Assembly (NCBI RefSeq): GCF_024169925.1 | Contig: NZ_JALJXF010000001.1 | Coordinates: 1,494,001 to 1,558,000 of the forward strand | DNA length: 64,000 bases | Origin: Methylorubrum extorquens | GTDB lineage: Bacteria > Pseudomonadota > Alphaproteobacteria > Rhizobiales > Beijerinckiaceae | Direction of reading: 5' to 3' | In this document: in pieces, positions 1-9,419 of the stretch | Layout of the letters: each line of letters opens with the position of its first letter | How positions within the stretch are numbered: the stretch's first letter is position 1 | The notes under the pieces: model-generated | Seen by the model: only the letters and a program-made list of their open reading frames with translations | Databases searched by the model: none | Told to the model about the DNA's origin: nothing | Program-made: the position numbers and the translations under genes

Positions 1-143
1 ATCATTAAGCTACCGGCGTAGGAGCATGTGACGGATGTATTCTTCGTCGGCGCGCTCTGAGCAAGCTGAACGACCGCTTGCCACCCAGGCTGGGTGAAAA
101 CGTGCTGATCTGGTAGAGTAAATTCCGATCTGAGGAGGTCGGG

Positions 144-1529
144 ATGAAGCGCTTCATCGCAGGTGAGGATCGTCAGCAGATCACGCTCCTTCCCGATTGC
201 CTGGACGACTACATCACCGCAGACAATCCGGTTCGCCTTGTCGAAGTGTTCGTCGATGAACTCGATCTGGGCGCGCTCGGCTTCGCAGGCGCGGTGCCGG
301 AGGCCACGGGGCGGCCCGCCTACCATCCGGCAATCCTGCTCAAGATCTACCTCTACGGCTATCTCAACCGCGTCCCGTCGAGCCGGCACCTCGAACGCGA
401 GAGCCAGCGCAACATCGAATTGATCTGGCTCACCGGTCGGCTGATGCCCGACTTCAAGACGCTGGCCGACTTCCGTAAAGACAACGGCCCGGCCATCCAG
501 GCCGCCAGCGCGCAGTTCGTGGTGTTGTGCCGTCGACTGAACTTGTTCAGCAAGGCCGTCGTCGCGATCGACGGCAGCAAGTTCAAAGCGGTCAACAACC
601 GCGACAAGAACTTCACCGCCGCCAAGGTCGAAGCCCGGTTGGCGCAGGTCGAGGCAAGCATCGGCCGCTACCTCGCGGCACTGGACCGGGCCGACCGCGA
701 GCCGAGCGACATCGCCGAGGCGGGCACGACACGACTCAACGACAAGATCGCGGGCCTGCGCGAGCAGATGCAGGCTCTCCAGGCGAGGGGCCGGCAGGTC
801 GAGGCCGCCCCCGACGGCCAGGTCTCCCTGACCGACCCCGACGCGCGCTCCATGGCGACCAGCGGCAAGGGCACCGGCATGGTCGGCTACAACGTCCAGG
901 CCGCGGTCGATGCCGAGCATCACCTGATCGTGGCCCATGCCGTGACCAACGTCGGCAGCGACCGGGCGCAGCTCGCGCCGATTGGGCTCCTGGCGCAGGA
1001 GGCGACGGGGTGTGCCACACTCACGGTGCTGGCCGATCGAGGCTACCTCAGCGGGGAGCAGGTGCTGGCCTGCGAGGGCACCGGCGTGCTGCCATGCGTG
1101 CCCAAGACCCTGACCTCGGGCCACGCCAAGCGCGGCCTCTTCACCGGCCAGGACATCGTCTACGATGCCGGACACGACCGCTACACCTGTCCCGTCGGCC
1201 AGCACCTGACCAAGGCAGCCGCCCGGTCCGATCGCCGAGCCGAGGGCGATGCGATGGATCTCTACCGCAACCTCACAGCCTGCCTCGACTGCCCGCTCAA
1301 GCCTCGCTGCACGCCGACGGAGACGCGGCGGGTCAAGCGCTGGGTGCACGAGGGTGTGCTCGATGCAATGCAGGAACGGCTCGATCGGATGCCGGACGCG
1401 ATGAAGATCCGTCGCCAGACCGTGGAGCACCCGTTCGGCACGCTGAAGGCCTGGATGGGTGCAACCTACTTCCTGACCCGGACCTTGGCCAAGGTCAGAG
1501 CCGAGATGAGCTTGCAGGTTCTGGCCTAA
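144..1529 (+). CDS. IS1182-family transposase, C-terminus cut by a stop codon
   Basis: This encodes a 461-residue DDE transposase of the IS1182 type. The N-terminal DUF772-like region (about residues 10-120, with LPDCLDDYI and ADFRKDNGPAI) is followed by the transposase core (AIDGSKFKAVNN, VLADRGYLSGEQ) and a Cys-rich segment (CLDCPLKPRC). An AGGAGG ribosome-binding site lies at 134-139, just before the ATG. The reading frame stops at TAA 1527-1529. Beyond it the same frame continues as NMKRMIQILGVRPLLAAIRT to TGA 1590-1592, which is the expected family C-terminus. The family normally reads LAYNMKRM here, so a Tyr codon has become TAA and about 21 residues are lost. No terminal inverted repeats could be defined. 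The element is probably inactive, though loss of only the tail leaves some doubt. Confidence 0.88.
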   Translation: MKRFIAGEDRQQITLLPDCLDDYITADNPVRLVEVFVDELDLGALGFAGAVPEATGRPAYHPAILLKIYLYGYLNRVPSSRHLERESQRNIELIWLTGRLMPDFKTLADFRKDNGPAIQAASAQFVVLCRRLNLFSKAVVAIDGSKFKAVNNRDKNFTAAKVEARLAQVEASIGRYLAALDRADREPSDIAEAGTTRLNDKIAGLREQMQALQARGRQVEAAPDGQVSLTDPDARSMATSGKGTGMVGYNVQAAVDAEHHLIVAHAVTNVGSDRAQLAPIGLLAQEATGCATLTVLADRGYLSGEQVLACEGTGVLPCVPKTLTSGHAKRGLFTGQDIVYDAGHDRYTCPVGQHLTKAAARSDRRAEGDAMDLYRNLTACLDCPLKPRCTPTETRRVKRWVHEGVLDAMQERLDRMPDAMKIRRQTVEHPFGTLKAWMGATYFLTRTLAKVRAEMSLQVLA

Positions 1530-1758
1530 AACATGAAGCGGATGATCCAGATCCTCGGGGTCCGCCCGCTGCTGGCGGCCATCCGGACCTGAGGCCAAGC
1601 AGCTCGATCTCCGGCGCCACTCCGTGCGCTCGCCCCGATCCCGAGGGATTTGCGTTTCCACACGGCCTCGGTCGGAAGCGGCGGTTCGATCGATACCCGG
1701 CGTGTCTCCGGACTGCGGCTTGAGGCAGGCAGTCTGAAATCGCTTCCGCTGGCCTAAG

Positions 1759-3237
1759 CTACTCTGCGATCCTGTGTATGAGGCGACGCCAGCCGATCAC
1801 CACGCCCGACACCGAGATAATCAAGCCGGCCGCCGAGAGCAGCCAGAGCACAGCGTCCCATGCCGGACGCCGCTGCAGCAAGAAACGAAAGTCGAAGCTG
1901 TGCAGGGCGTTGAACAGCCAACGGTAGGTCCGCGAGGATCGATCGGCTCGGTTAAGCACCTCTCCGGTTGTTGGATCGATGTGGAACCACGTCTCGTCCG
2001 AGTCGGCGAACTTCACCCGCAACACCGGCAGGCGGCGCTGGTGATGGTGGGAGTACCAGTAGGCATCCTCTTTGGTCAGGAGCACCGCATCGCGGATCGG
2101 AACGTCCGGCAGCAGCTGTCGAGCTGCGCTCGCGAGCCTGGAGATCGCCGGGGATGCGGGCAGCGTCGCCGGGGCACAGCATGTCAACGTCGAACCGTCC
2201 TGACAGCTCACGACCGCCTGCGGCTCGCCACCAAGCCAGCCGAACCGCGCCTCAACAGCGTTGGGGCAGGCCGCGGCGCGGACGGCCGCCAGTTCGAGAT
2301 CCCAAAGAGGTGCCGTGACACTTGCATAGCGCTCAAGCATGGCCTGGCTCGGCGCCCGCGAGCCGAACCAGCGGTTCGGGTTCATCGACAGCCAGCCGCT
2401 GGCGATGAAGGTCAGTACGGTCAAACCACCAATCAGACCGGCGAGGTGATGCCATGCAGCCCAGCCGCGATAAGGCGAGACCGAGCCCGACGCGTAGCGG
2501 CGGCGCAGTCGGGCCCGCAGCAGGCCGACCCACAAACCCGTCACGGCGCCGACGATCGCGACGCCGGAGACCCACAGAACCACGTCCCGCCACAAAGCAG
2601 CCTGCGCCCGCAGCGGCGTCACGTAGATCCAGTGCGGGATGGCGCCGAACCAGTTCCAGAACCGCTCCTGCCCCGTAGTGTCGAGGGCGATCTGGCCCGT
2701 GCGAGCTGAGACGTAGAGGTGGGTCTCGTCCGTATCGCCGAGGGCGACGAGATGGAAGGGCCGCAGGGGATCGTAGCGCGCGGTCACCGACCACTGGTCG
2801 CGATCGACTTCGCCGAGGAGCCGGGGCTGCCGTGCACGTCGATCGTGCCTGGCGATGGCGAGAGCCTGCCCGGCATCGACGCCGGTGATCGGACGAGGTT
2901 CGACGGCCGAAACGGTCTCCTGCCCACCGTCCCAGCCCACAATGCGATAGACCGGCTCATGGTCGAGCATCGTCAGGCGCAGATCGCGCGGGAAGCGGGT
3001 CTGGCCGGCAGCTTCAAGCGCCTCGCGCGGCGTCACCGCCACTCGATCCCAGGTGATACGTGGCAGGCCGCCCTGGCGGTCCGTGTCCGTCAGGCTCGGA
3101 AAGCCGACATACATCATGACGAGGCCCGACAGGAACCACGTCACGAACAGCAGGCACGTCGCGATGCCGAGCCAGCGATGGGCGAGATAGAGCCAGCGCT
3201 TGCCTCGCTTGAGCAGCGTGCGCATCGCGTGCCTCAA
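1759..3237 (-). CDS. PepSY-associated transmembrane protein
   Basis: This encodes a 492-residue inner-membrane protein of the PepSY-TM family. Members often accompany TonB receptors and are thought to help reduce or release iron or other metal from siderophores. An N-terminal helix around residues 20-42 (LGIATCLLFVTWFLSG) is followed by a periplasmic PepSY-like stretch, two central helices around residues 205-285, a second periplasmic segment and a last helix near residue 465 (LLSAAGLIISVSGVVIGW). The longest start is TTG 3237, which overlaps the upstream stop as TTGA. An ATG four codons in (3225) is an alternative. It is the last gene of the riboswitch-led operon, so a job in metal or corrinoid handling is likely but not shown. 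Confidence 0.85.
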   Translation of the reverse strand: MRHAMRTLLKRGKRWLYLAHRWLGIATCLLFVTWFLSGLVMMYVGFPSLTDTDRQGGLPRITWDRVAVTPREALEAAGQTRFPRDLRLTMLDHEPVYRIVGWDGGQETVSAVEPRPITGVDAGQALAIARHDRRARQPRLLGEVDRDQWSVTARYDPLRPFHLVALGDTDETHLYVSARTGQIALDTTGQERFWNWFGAIPHWIYVTPLRAQAALWRDVVLWVSGVAIVGAVTGLWVGLLRARLRRRYASGSVSPYRGWAAWHHLAGLIGGLTVLTFIASGWLSMNPNRWFGSRAPSQAMLERYASVTAPLWDLELAAVRAAACPNAVEARFGWLGGEPQAVVSCQDGSTLTCCAPATLPASPAISRLASAARQLLPDVPIRDAVLLTKEDAYWYSHHHQRRLPVLRVKFADSDETWFHIDPTTGEVLNRADRSSRTYRWLFNALHSFDFRFLLQRRPAWDAVLWLLSAAGLIISVSGVVIGWRRLIHRIAE

Positions 3238-3425
3238 AGTGCGATGCCGTGAACGACATCGGCCCGACGCTGCCGCTTCAGCGGCCAGATGCCGGTGATG
3301 CCGCTCAGCGGTAGGATACCATCGAAAAGGCGGTCGATCGGTTCGCCGACAAGCGAGGTCTTGCCGTTGCGCCGATCCGCGTCCGTCGGCAAGCCGCTCC
3401 GATGCGAGAACATCACGACGGCCAT
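3234..3425 (-). CDS. Small unknown protein inside the metal/corrinoid operon
   Basis: This is a 63-residue reading frame filling the gap between the second permease and the PepSY gene. Its ATG lies 13 bases inside the end of the permease gene and its stop overlaps the TTG start of the PepSY gene. Such spacing suggests translational coupling. The protein is basic and has no obvious signal peptide or membrane helix. I do not recognise a family. It could be a real small accessory protein, or a chance frame in a 175-base spacer, since the PepSY gene could also start at 3225. Confidence 0.4.
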   Translation of the reverse strand: MAVVMFSHRSGLPTDADRRNGKTSLVGEPIDRLFDGILPLSGITGIWPLKRQRRADVVHGIAL

Positions 3426-4900
3426 TCCGCGAGCCGACGGTCAGTGAGAGCCGTCAGCAGCAGGGCGGCAGCCAGAAGGGAGCCGAGTGCAACCAGTGCC
3501 TGGTGCTCGGCGCTGGCGCGGGGGATCGAGGGCTCGAATGCGGGCACGGCGTCGTAGGCGTCGAAGTCGAGGCGGGCTGGGCATCCCGCACAGACGGGAA
3601 CCGGGTTGATGGCCTGGGCCAGGATGCGCGGCTCGAAGAAGGCTCTTAGTTGGTGCCGATAGGCTCCGCTGGCCGTCAGGAAGTCCGCATGTCGTCCCGC
3701 ATCCGTTCCGGCTGCTGCTTCCAACGAGAGGGCTAGGATCGTGGCGGGCGAGAGCAGGGCCAGACGCCGGCTCCAGAACGAGGCTGCCAGAGCATGTTCC
3801 CGCAAGGCCTCCCGATGACTGATCAAGGCCTCGCCATAGAACGCGTCACGAGCCAGCCGCTTGATCTCGGGGGCCTCGACGAGATCCGGCCGCTGCGCGG
3901 CGTCCGGGACCTTGCGGACGGCCCAGGCACTCGTGATCCGCGCGCCCTCCTCGCCGGTCGAGAACATGGCCTGAGCCTGTCGGCTGGCGTCGATCGCGGC
4001 GATCCGGGATGGCATCGGTGCGAGCGTGTCGAGCGCGATGCCGAGCCCCGTCGGCAGCACCACGGTGATGCCGGCCCAGGCCAGCACGAGGATCGCCAAT
4101 GCGGCGACCGCCCCACGCCAGAGGCTCGCCACCAGCGCGCAGGCTGCAACCCAGAAGAGGACGTAAGCCGCGAGTGCTGCAGCGAGCAGCGCCAACGTGC
4201 TCTCCCAACCGGCGAGCGGTCCGAGGCCGCGGGCGAGGACCAGCGCCAAGCCCGTGCCACCGACGACGCCGGTGACGGCGACCAGCGCGACTGCTCCGAA
4301 CTTCGCCGCGGCGACCCGGCGCGGCCCAACTGGCTGCGCGGCGATCATCCGCAGGATGCCGGCATCCTGCTCGGTTGAGAGGCGCGTGCCGGCGAGTGCA
4401 ATCACCGCGAGCGGGACGAGGTAGACAAGGACGAAGGCGAGGTCGAACGGACCGAGCTTCAGTTTGGCCGCCGAGCCGAATTCGTAGGCGGTATCGTCGA
4501 ATACCGTGCTGAAGCCAAAGCTGATCTTCGTCACCGTGGGCTGCACGTCGGACTGGCCGGCGGCGAAGGAGGCCAGCGGGGTCGGCGGCTTCACCGCATA
4601 GGCGGCCATGAAGTAGGTCATGAAGCCGAACGCGTCGGTCGGATCTTGCCAGTAGTTCACCTTGATTGGGCTCGCCCTGGAATAACGCTCGTGGGCAGTC
4701 CGGGCCTCGCGGACGGCTCGCGCAGTATCACCGACCGCTTCGGCGATCGCAGCGCGCTCGCGCGCGACGCGCTCCGCGCCGGTCCAGACCGCCAAGCAGA
4801 GAGCCGCGAGGAGCGCGGCGAGGACGGCCCAGGTCAGGCGCTCGCGCAGAACCAGCCTCAACTCGGCGCTGAGCAGGCGGGGGAAGCGGACGACGCTCAC
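3413..4900 (-). CDS. ABC-2 type permease, DUF3526 family (second copy)
   Basis: This encodes a 495-residue membrane subunit of an ABC-2 transporter. After an N-terminal helix (WAVLAALLAALCLAVW) comes a long extracytoplasmic loop, then a cluster of about five hydrophobic helices (for example LAFVLVYLVPLAVIALAG), a large loop with conserved ALISHREALREHALAA, and a C-terminal helix. The GTG start at 4900 overlaps the stop of the upstream permease as GTGA, so the in-frame extension further upstream is rejected. The pair resembles NosY-type permeases. It probably forms a heterodimer with the gene before it, driven by the ATPase at 6288-7046. The substrate is unknown. Confidence 0.85.
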   Translation of the reverse strand: MSVVRFPRLLSAELRLVLRERLTWAVLAALLAALCLAVWTGAERVARERAAIAEAVGDTARAVREARTAHERYSRASPIKVNYWQDPTDAFGFMTYFMAAYAVKPPTPLASFAAGQSDVQPTVTKISFGFSTVFDDTAYEFGSAAKLKLGPFDLAFVLVYLVPLAVIALAGTRLSTEQDAGILRMIAAQPVGPRRVAAAKFGAVALVAVTGVVGGTGLALVLARGLGPLAGWESTLALLAAALAAYVLFWVAACALVASLWRGAVAALAILVLAWAGITVVLPTGLGIALDTLAPMPSRIAAIDASRQAQAMFSTGEEGARITSAWAVRKVPDAAQRPDLVEAPEIKRLARDAFYGEALISHREALREHALAASFWSRRLALLSPATILALSLEAAAGTDAGRHADFLTASGAYRHQLRAFFEPRILAQAINPVPVCAGCPARLDFDAYDAVPAFEPSIPRASAEHQALVALGSLLAAALLLTALTDRRLAEWPS

Positions 4901-6291
4901 GGCTTCAGCCTCCGGATCACCGGGACGCTGAGGGCGGCGAGCAGCGTCAGCCACAGGGCGAGGACGAGGGCCGGCACTCGCGCATCCGCCAGAGACCGCG
5001 TGAACGGCAACGGGGTGTGGACGAAGGGTGGGATCTGCTGCCACAGCTCCACCCCGGCGATCAGCCGGCCCTTGCCGTGCTGCGGGTTGTCGCGAATCTC
5101 GCCATTCATGCGCTCGGAGATCCTGCGGCGATAAGCTTCGACGCCCCACACGAAATGGGCGTGCTGGGCAAAGTCGGTACCGGCCAGCGTCTGAGAGAGC
5201 GCCTGCAGGGCGACCCGCGGTGAGAGCAAGCCCGCCCAGGCGAAGGCTCGCTCCTGACCCGCGAGGCTCTCGAAGAAAGCGCCGAGTTCGCGGTCGTAGA
5301 CCGCGAAATTGTGGCTCTCGTTCTCGAACATCATGAGGCCGTCGAGATCGACGGGCAGCTCGCGCGCATCCTCGACGCCGTAGCGGGTCAGGACCTCCCG
5401 GGCGCGCTCGTCGCCCGCCTCCGCCGTCTTGTGCGCCCGGAATCCCGCATCGATACGCGCCCGGACCTCGCGGTACGAAAGCGCCGGCACGAGGGCGTCG
5501 ACACCCGCCGTCGCAAGGCGCGGTGCCGCGACGCAGATCAGGACCCAGGCCACCAGCGCGGTCGCGAGCGCGGCGCGGGCTGTTCGGGCCAGGAGCGAGA
5601 TCAGCATCGCCAGCAGCAGGAACACGCTGGCGTAGGCGATCTGCACGGCGACCCAGCTCGCTAGGCGCGCGGGCACCTGCCAGCCAGCGCCGTCATGCCC
5701 GGTGATCACGAGCCCCCCGATCGCGAGGAGCGGCCCTCCAACGACCACGATGAGGATGAGGAGAAGCGCTGCGAAGCGGGCTGCGAACAGGCGGCCCGGC
5801 GGGGCGCCATTCCCCAGGGCCAAGCGAAGGGTGCCCCGCTCGCGATCGGCGGCAAAGGCGGAGAAGCCGAGGAGGATCGCTGCGAGCGGGACCACGAGTT
5901 GCACGATGTCGGCGATGCTGCCGAGGCCGGTGCGGGCGAGCGGGCCAGCATCTTGGACGGCGCGGTAGACCGTATCGTTGAACACGTGTGCCTCAACGCG
6001 CACCATGCGGCCGGTATAGGGTTCGGTGCCAGGATCGAGCACGGCGAGCGGTGCCGAGGGCCGGAACACCCACAAGCCGAAATGGTCGGCCGAATGCGGG
6101 TTCTTGGCGTCCTGTCCGAGCCAGCGCTCACGCTCGGCCGTCGTGACCTGGGCCGCCTGGGTCGTGTAACGCTGGGCTTCCCGCCAGGCGCCGAAGCTCG
6201 TCAGGGCCAGGAGCAGGACCAGCCCAGCGCCGATCCAGCGCACACGTGCATCGCGCATCATCAGTGCGAGTTCAGCCGCGACCCGCTTCAT
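4897..6291 (-). CDS. ABC-2 type permease, DUF3526 family (first copy)
   Basis: This encodes a 464-residue multi-spanning protein related to the next gene in the operon. An N-terminal helix (WIGAGLVLLLALTSFGAW) is followed by a large outer loop and then helices around residues 130-270 (VQLVVPLAAILLGFSAFAAD). A second long loop contains NESHNFAVYDRELGAFFESL. A C-terminal helix ends the protein. The ATG overlaps the ATPase stop as ATGA and its own stop overlaps the next GTG start. This marks a single translationally coupled ATPase-permease-permease unit. The family is usually described as exporter-type, which is odd beside a TonB receptor and leaves the direction of transport open. Confidence 0.85.
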   Translation of the reverse strand: MKRVAAELALMMRDARVRWIGAGLVLLLALTSFGAWREAQRYTTQAAQVTTAERERWLGQDAKNPHSADHFGLWVFRPSAPLAVLDPGTEPYTGRMVRVEAHVFNDTVYRAVQDAGPLARTGLGSIADIVQLVVPLAAILLGFSAFAADRERGTLRLALGNGAPPGRLFAARFAALLLILIVVVGGPLLAIGGLVITGHDGAGWQVPARLASWVAVQIAYASVFLLLAMLISLLARTARAALATALVAWVLICVAAPRLATAGVDALVPALSYREVRARIDAGFRAHKTAEAGDERAREVLTRYGVEDARELPVDLDGLMMFENESHNFAVYDRELGAFFESLAGQERAFAWAGLLSPRVALQALSQTLAGTDFAQHAHFVWGVEAYRRRISERMNGEIRDNPQHGKGRLIAGVELWQQIPPFVHTPLPFTRSLADARVPALVLALWLTLLAALSVPVIRRLKP

Positions 6292-7046
6292 GCCGCGATC
6301 TCGGCAAGGCGCTCGATGTAGAGGCGTTCGAGCGCGACATGATCGAGCGTCTTCGGATCGACCTCTTCGACGATCCGGCCGCGGCTCAGCACGCCGACGC
6401 GGTCGGCCATCTCACGCACCCGGTAGAGGTCGTGGGTCGCCATCAGCACCGCAGTGCCCCGCTCCGCGGCGTGCCTCACCGTGACGGAGAAGTCGGCTGC
6501 CGCACTCGGATCGAGCCCGGAGGTCGGCTCATCGAGAAGAAGAAGCCGTGCCCGGCGGGCGAGGGCGACGGCGATCCCGACCTTCTGGCGCATGCCCTTC
6601 GAGTAGGACGCGGCGGGCCGAGTCTGCGCCTCGTCAAGCAGGCCTGCCTCGGTGAGCAGCCGGCGCGATGCGTCTGCGGGCAAGTCGAGACCGGCGAGCG
6701 TTGCGAAGTAGCGCAGGTTCTCGAGCCCCGAGAGGCCCGGATAGAGGGCGACCTGCTCGGGGATGTAGGCGACATGGCCCCGCGCGCCGACCGAGTCGGC
6801 GCCGGCCTCGATCCCGCAGACCTGGACCGCGCCGGCATCCGGCTTCAGGAAGCCGAGGATCAGGTTGATCGTCGTGGTCTTGCCGGCTCCGTTCGGTCCG
6901 AGCAGGGCTAAGACTTCTCCGGCACGGAGCGTGAGGTCCAAGCCATCGAGGGCGGTGCGTGCGCCGAAGCGCTTGACCGCCGCTCGGATCGCCAGAACGG
7001 GATTGTTTGCCCCGGCCTGGGGCCGTTCGCGTTGCTCGATATGCAT
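6288..7046 (-). CDS. ABC transporter ATP-binding protein (NosF-like)
   Basis: This encodes a 252-residue ABC ATPase. Walker A is LLGPNGAGKTTTI near residue 50, the signature is YSKGMRQKVGIA near 145, Walker B is LLLLDEPTSGLDP near 165, and the switch His lies in MATHDL near 203. The arrangement matches the CcmA/NosF branch that partners ABC-2 permeases. It lies between the TonB receptor gene (12-base gap) and the first DUF3526 permease (4-base overlap). It would energise the permease pair from the cytoplasm. Confidence 0.9.
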   Translation of the reverse strand: MHIEQRERPQAGANNPVLAIRAAVKRFGARTALDGLDLTLRAGEVLALLGPNGAGKTTTINLILGFLKPDAGAVQVCGIEAGADSVGARGHVAYIPEQVALYPGLSGLENLRYFATLAGLDLPADASRRLLTEAGLLDEAQTRPAASYSKGMRQKVGIAVALARRARLLLLDEPTSGLDPSAAADFSVTVRHAAERGTAVLMATHDLYRVREMADRVGVLSRGRIVEEVDPKTLDHVALERLYIERLAEIAA

Positions 7047-7058
7047 GCGCGTGCGCCC

Positions 7059-9281
7059 TCAGAAGGCAACGTTGTAGGCGACTTCGACCGAGCGCGGCCG
7101 GCCTAGCAACCAGGTGTTGGCGCTGCCGGTCACCGGATAGATCGTGTCGAGCAGGTTGTAGACGCGGACGCTGAAGCGGGATTTATCGCTGACGCGGTAG
7201 TCGACGCTGCCGTTGACTACCTCGTAGGCCGGGCGCCGCACCGTGTTGGCGAAGTCGCTGAAGGTCTCGCCGACGAACTGCACGCCGACCCGAGCCTCCC
7301 AGCGCGGTGCGAAGGCCCAGGAGAGCCAGAGATTAGCGATGCGCTCAGGAACGCTGATGGGCTGGTTGCCGGCGAAGTTGACGGCGACGCCGCCAACGGA
7401 CTGCTGGAAGTCGTCGTACTGCGCGTGCAGCAGGGCGACATTGCCCTCCACGCGCCAGTTCTCCCACAGGCCGAGCGAGACGAACGCCTCGACACCGTGT
7501 GACGACTGGCTGCCGACCTGGATCGAAACCTGTGGCCGCAGCGGATCCACGGTCAGCAGATCGCGCTTGTTGATCCGGTAGCCCGCCAGGGTGAACTCGC
7601 CGCGTCCTTCCCAGAATAACTGCTTGTAGCCGATCTCGACCTGCTCGCCCGCGGACAGCTTGAAATCCTTCTGCGCGATCGGCACCGTAATCAGCGAGTT
7701 CACCGGATCGACCGCGGTGGCATAGCTTGCGTAGATTGAACTGTCCGGAGTCGGATTGTAGACGGCGCCGAAGCGGTAGCTCAGCGCACTGAAATCCTTA
7801 GTGAAGCTCTGTGATGGCGTGACAAGATCCTCCCGGCGCACCGTCGGTCTGTCGTAGCGCACGCCGGCAATCAGCGAGAACTGGTCGGACAGGATCAGCC
7901 GGTCCTCGGCGAAGAGAGAGTACTGATCCGTGCTCGACACGTAGAGCGGCCGGACGCTGTCCAGGCTGCTGAAGAAGCCCGGATTGAAGAAAAAAGGGTT
8001 CACGGTGTTCTCGCCGCGATAGGGCGAGTTGTTGCGCAGGCGGAAATCGATGTGGTTGACCTCGAAGCCTGCGACGAACTCGTTGCGGAATCCGAACAGC
8101 GTACCCTTGAACGTCGCGTCGAAGCGGTTGCCGATCTGCTCCTGGTGATGGAAGATCTCGATCGGGCTGGTCCGCCGGATGAGACCCGTGCTCGGGACGA
8201 AGGCGTAGCTCTCCAGATTACGCCAGTGACGGTCCGAAAGCAGACGGTATGCGGTGTTGCGAATGACGATGTCGTCGCTCGGCGACCACTCTACTTTCAG
8301 CTGTGTCCAGTTGTCCTGGAAGACGATGCGGCTGCCGTCGATATTGTAGTTCTGGAAGCGCAGGCGCGGGTCGATGCGTCCCCCGATCAGGGGCGTTCCG
8401 AAGTAGCGCAGCGGCTCCTGGTAGCCGTAATCATGCGAGAGCGTGACGGCGAGATCCGGCGTCGCCTGATAGAGCAGTGAGCCGGAGACGGCGAGGTTCG
8501 CAAAATCTCCGTTCTGGTTGAGCCAGCCGTTGACTTGGTTGCCGCTGACGTTGAGGCGGTAGAACAGGTTCTCGCCGATCGGGCCGCCACTATCGACGGC
8601 GAGGCGCTTGACGCTGTCCGATCCGAGGGCGGCGCGAGCGGCGTTGATCGGTACGGCGACCGGCTTCTTGGGCACCACGTTGATGACGCCGCCGATCGCG
8701 CCGTCGCCGTAGAGGACCGAGGCGGGACCGCGCAGCACCTCGATCCGGTCCACATTCCAGGTGTCGAACGGGTAAGTCGTCGTGTTGACACCCACGAAGA
8801 GCCGGGTGCCGTCGTAGAGTTGCATCACCGAGTTCACGCCGGAGAAGCCGCGGGAGGTGTAAGCACCGAAGCCGTTGCCGGGGGAGCCGATCGTCGTGAT
8901 GCCGGCGGCGTTCTGGGTGATCGCCTCCTGCACGGTTTGCTGCCCGCGCTCACGGATCTTCTGGCCTGGGATGACCTCAATGCTCGCAGGCGTCTGTAGG
9001 GGCGAGAGGTCGAGGCGGCTGCCGCTACGGTTCGGTGTGGTGAGGTTCAGCCCCGTTGGCGCTGCCGTGTAGGGGGCCGGCGCGAGCAGGCGGGTGCCCG
9101 ATCCGGCACCCGTGACGGTCAGTTCCTCCAGGGTGACGGCATGCGCACTGCCCGCATGTTCCGGTAGTTCCTGGGCGGCCAGATGATGTGGGGCAAGAAC
9201 AAGGGTGCTGGTCGATAGGAGCAAGGCGGCAGTCGAACGCGATCGATCAGCCGACGAGCGGACACGGGTGGCGCGGAACAT
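7059..9281 (-). CDS. TonB-dependent outer-membrane receptor, siderophore type
   Basis: This encodes a 740-residue outer-membrane receptor. The ATG at 9281 gives a plausible signal peptide (basic start, then AALLLSTSTLVLA, cleavage near HHLAAQ). The longer frame upstream is rejected because it would run the coding region toward the riboswitch. A TonB-box-like TLEELTVTG comes first, then a plug domain at about residues 55-190 (IEVIPGQKIRERG, VDRIEVLRGPASVLYGDGA, GGVINVVPKKP). A 22-strand barrel follows, ending in the aromatic residue expected for outer-membrane insertion. Sequence type suggests a ferric-siderophore receptor, but the cobalamin riboswitch upstream suggests a corrinoid, cobalt or cobalt-chelate substrate. 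Confidence 0.92.
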   Translation of the reverse strand: MFRATRVRSSADRSRSTAALLLSTSTLVLAPHHLAAQELPEHAGSAHAVTLEELTVTGAGSGTRLLAPAPYTAAPTGLNLTTPNRSGSRLDLSPLQTPASIEVIPGQKIRERGQQTVQEAITQNAAGITTIGSPGNGFGAYTSRGFSGVNSVMQLYDGTRLFVGVNTTTYPFDTWNVDRIEVLRGPASVLYGDGAIGGVINVVPKKPVAVPINAARAALGSDSVKRLAVDSGGPIGENLFYRLNVSGNQVNGWLNQNGDFANLAVSGSLLYQATPDLAVTLSHDYGYQEPLRYFGTPLIGGRIDPRLRFQNYNIDGSRIVFQDNWTQLKVEWSPSDDIVIRNTAYRLLSDRHWRNLESYAFVPSTGLIRRTSPIEIFHHQEQIGNRFDATFKGTLFGFRNEFVAGFEVNHIDFRLRNNSPYRGENTVNPFFFNPGFFSSLDSVRPLYVSSTDQYSLFAEDRLILSDQFSLIAGVRYDRPTVRREDLVTPSQSFTKDFSALSYRFGAVYNPTPDSSIYASYATAVDPVNSLITVPIAQKDFKLSAGEQVEIGYKQLFWEGRGEFTLAGYRINKRDLLTVDPLRPQVSIQVGSQSSHGVEAFVSLGLWENWRVEGNVALLHAQYDDFQQSVGGVAVNFAGNQPISVPERIANLWLSWAFAPRWEARVGVQFVGETFSDFANTVRRPAYEVVNGSVDYRVSDKSRFSVRVYNLLDTIYPVTGSANTWLLGRPRSVEVAYNVAF

Positions 9282-9419
9282 GGAACGCGGAGCCTCGGGC
9301 AACGGCTGTGGCACGTCACCGCGAACGAAGCCTCGGCGATCCGCATCCTCACGGGATACGCGTCGCTTCGACACCCATCGGAGCACCCCGCCCGACGCGT
9401 TTCGCGTGTGACCACGACG

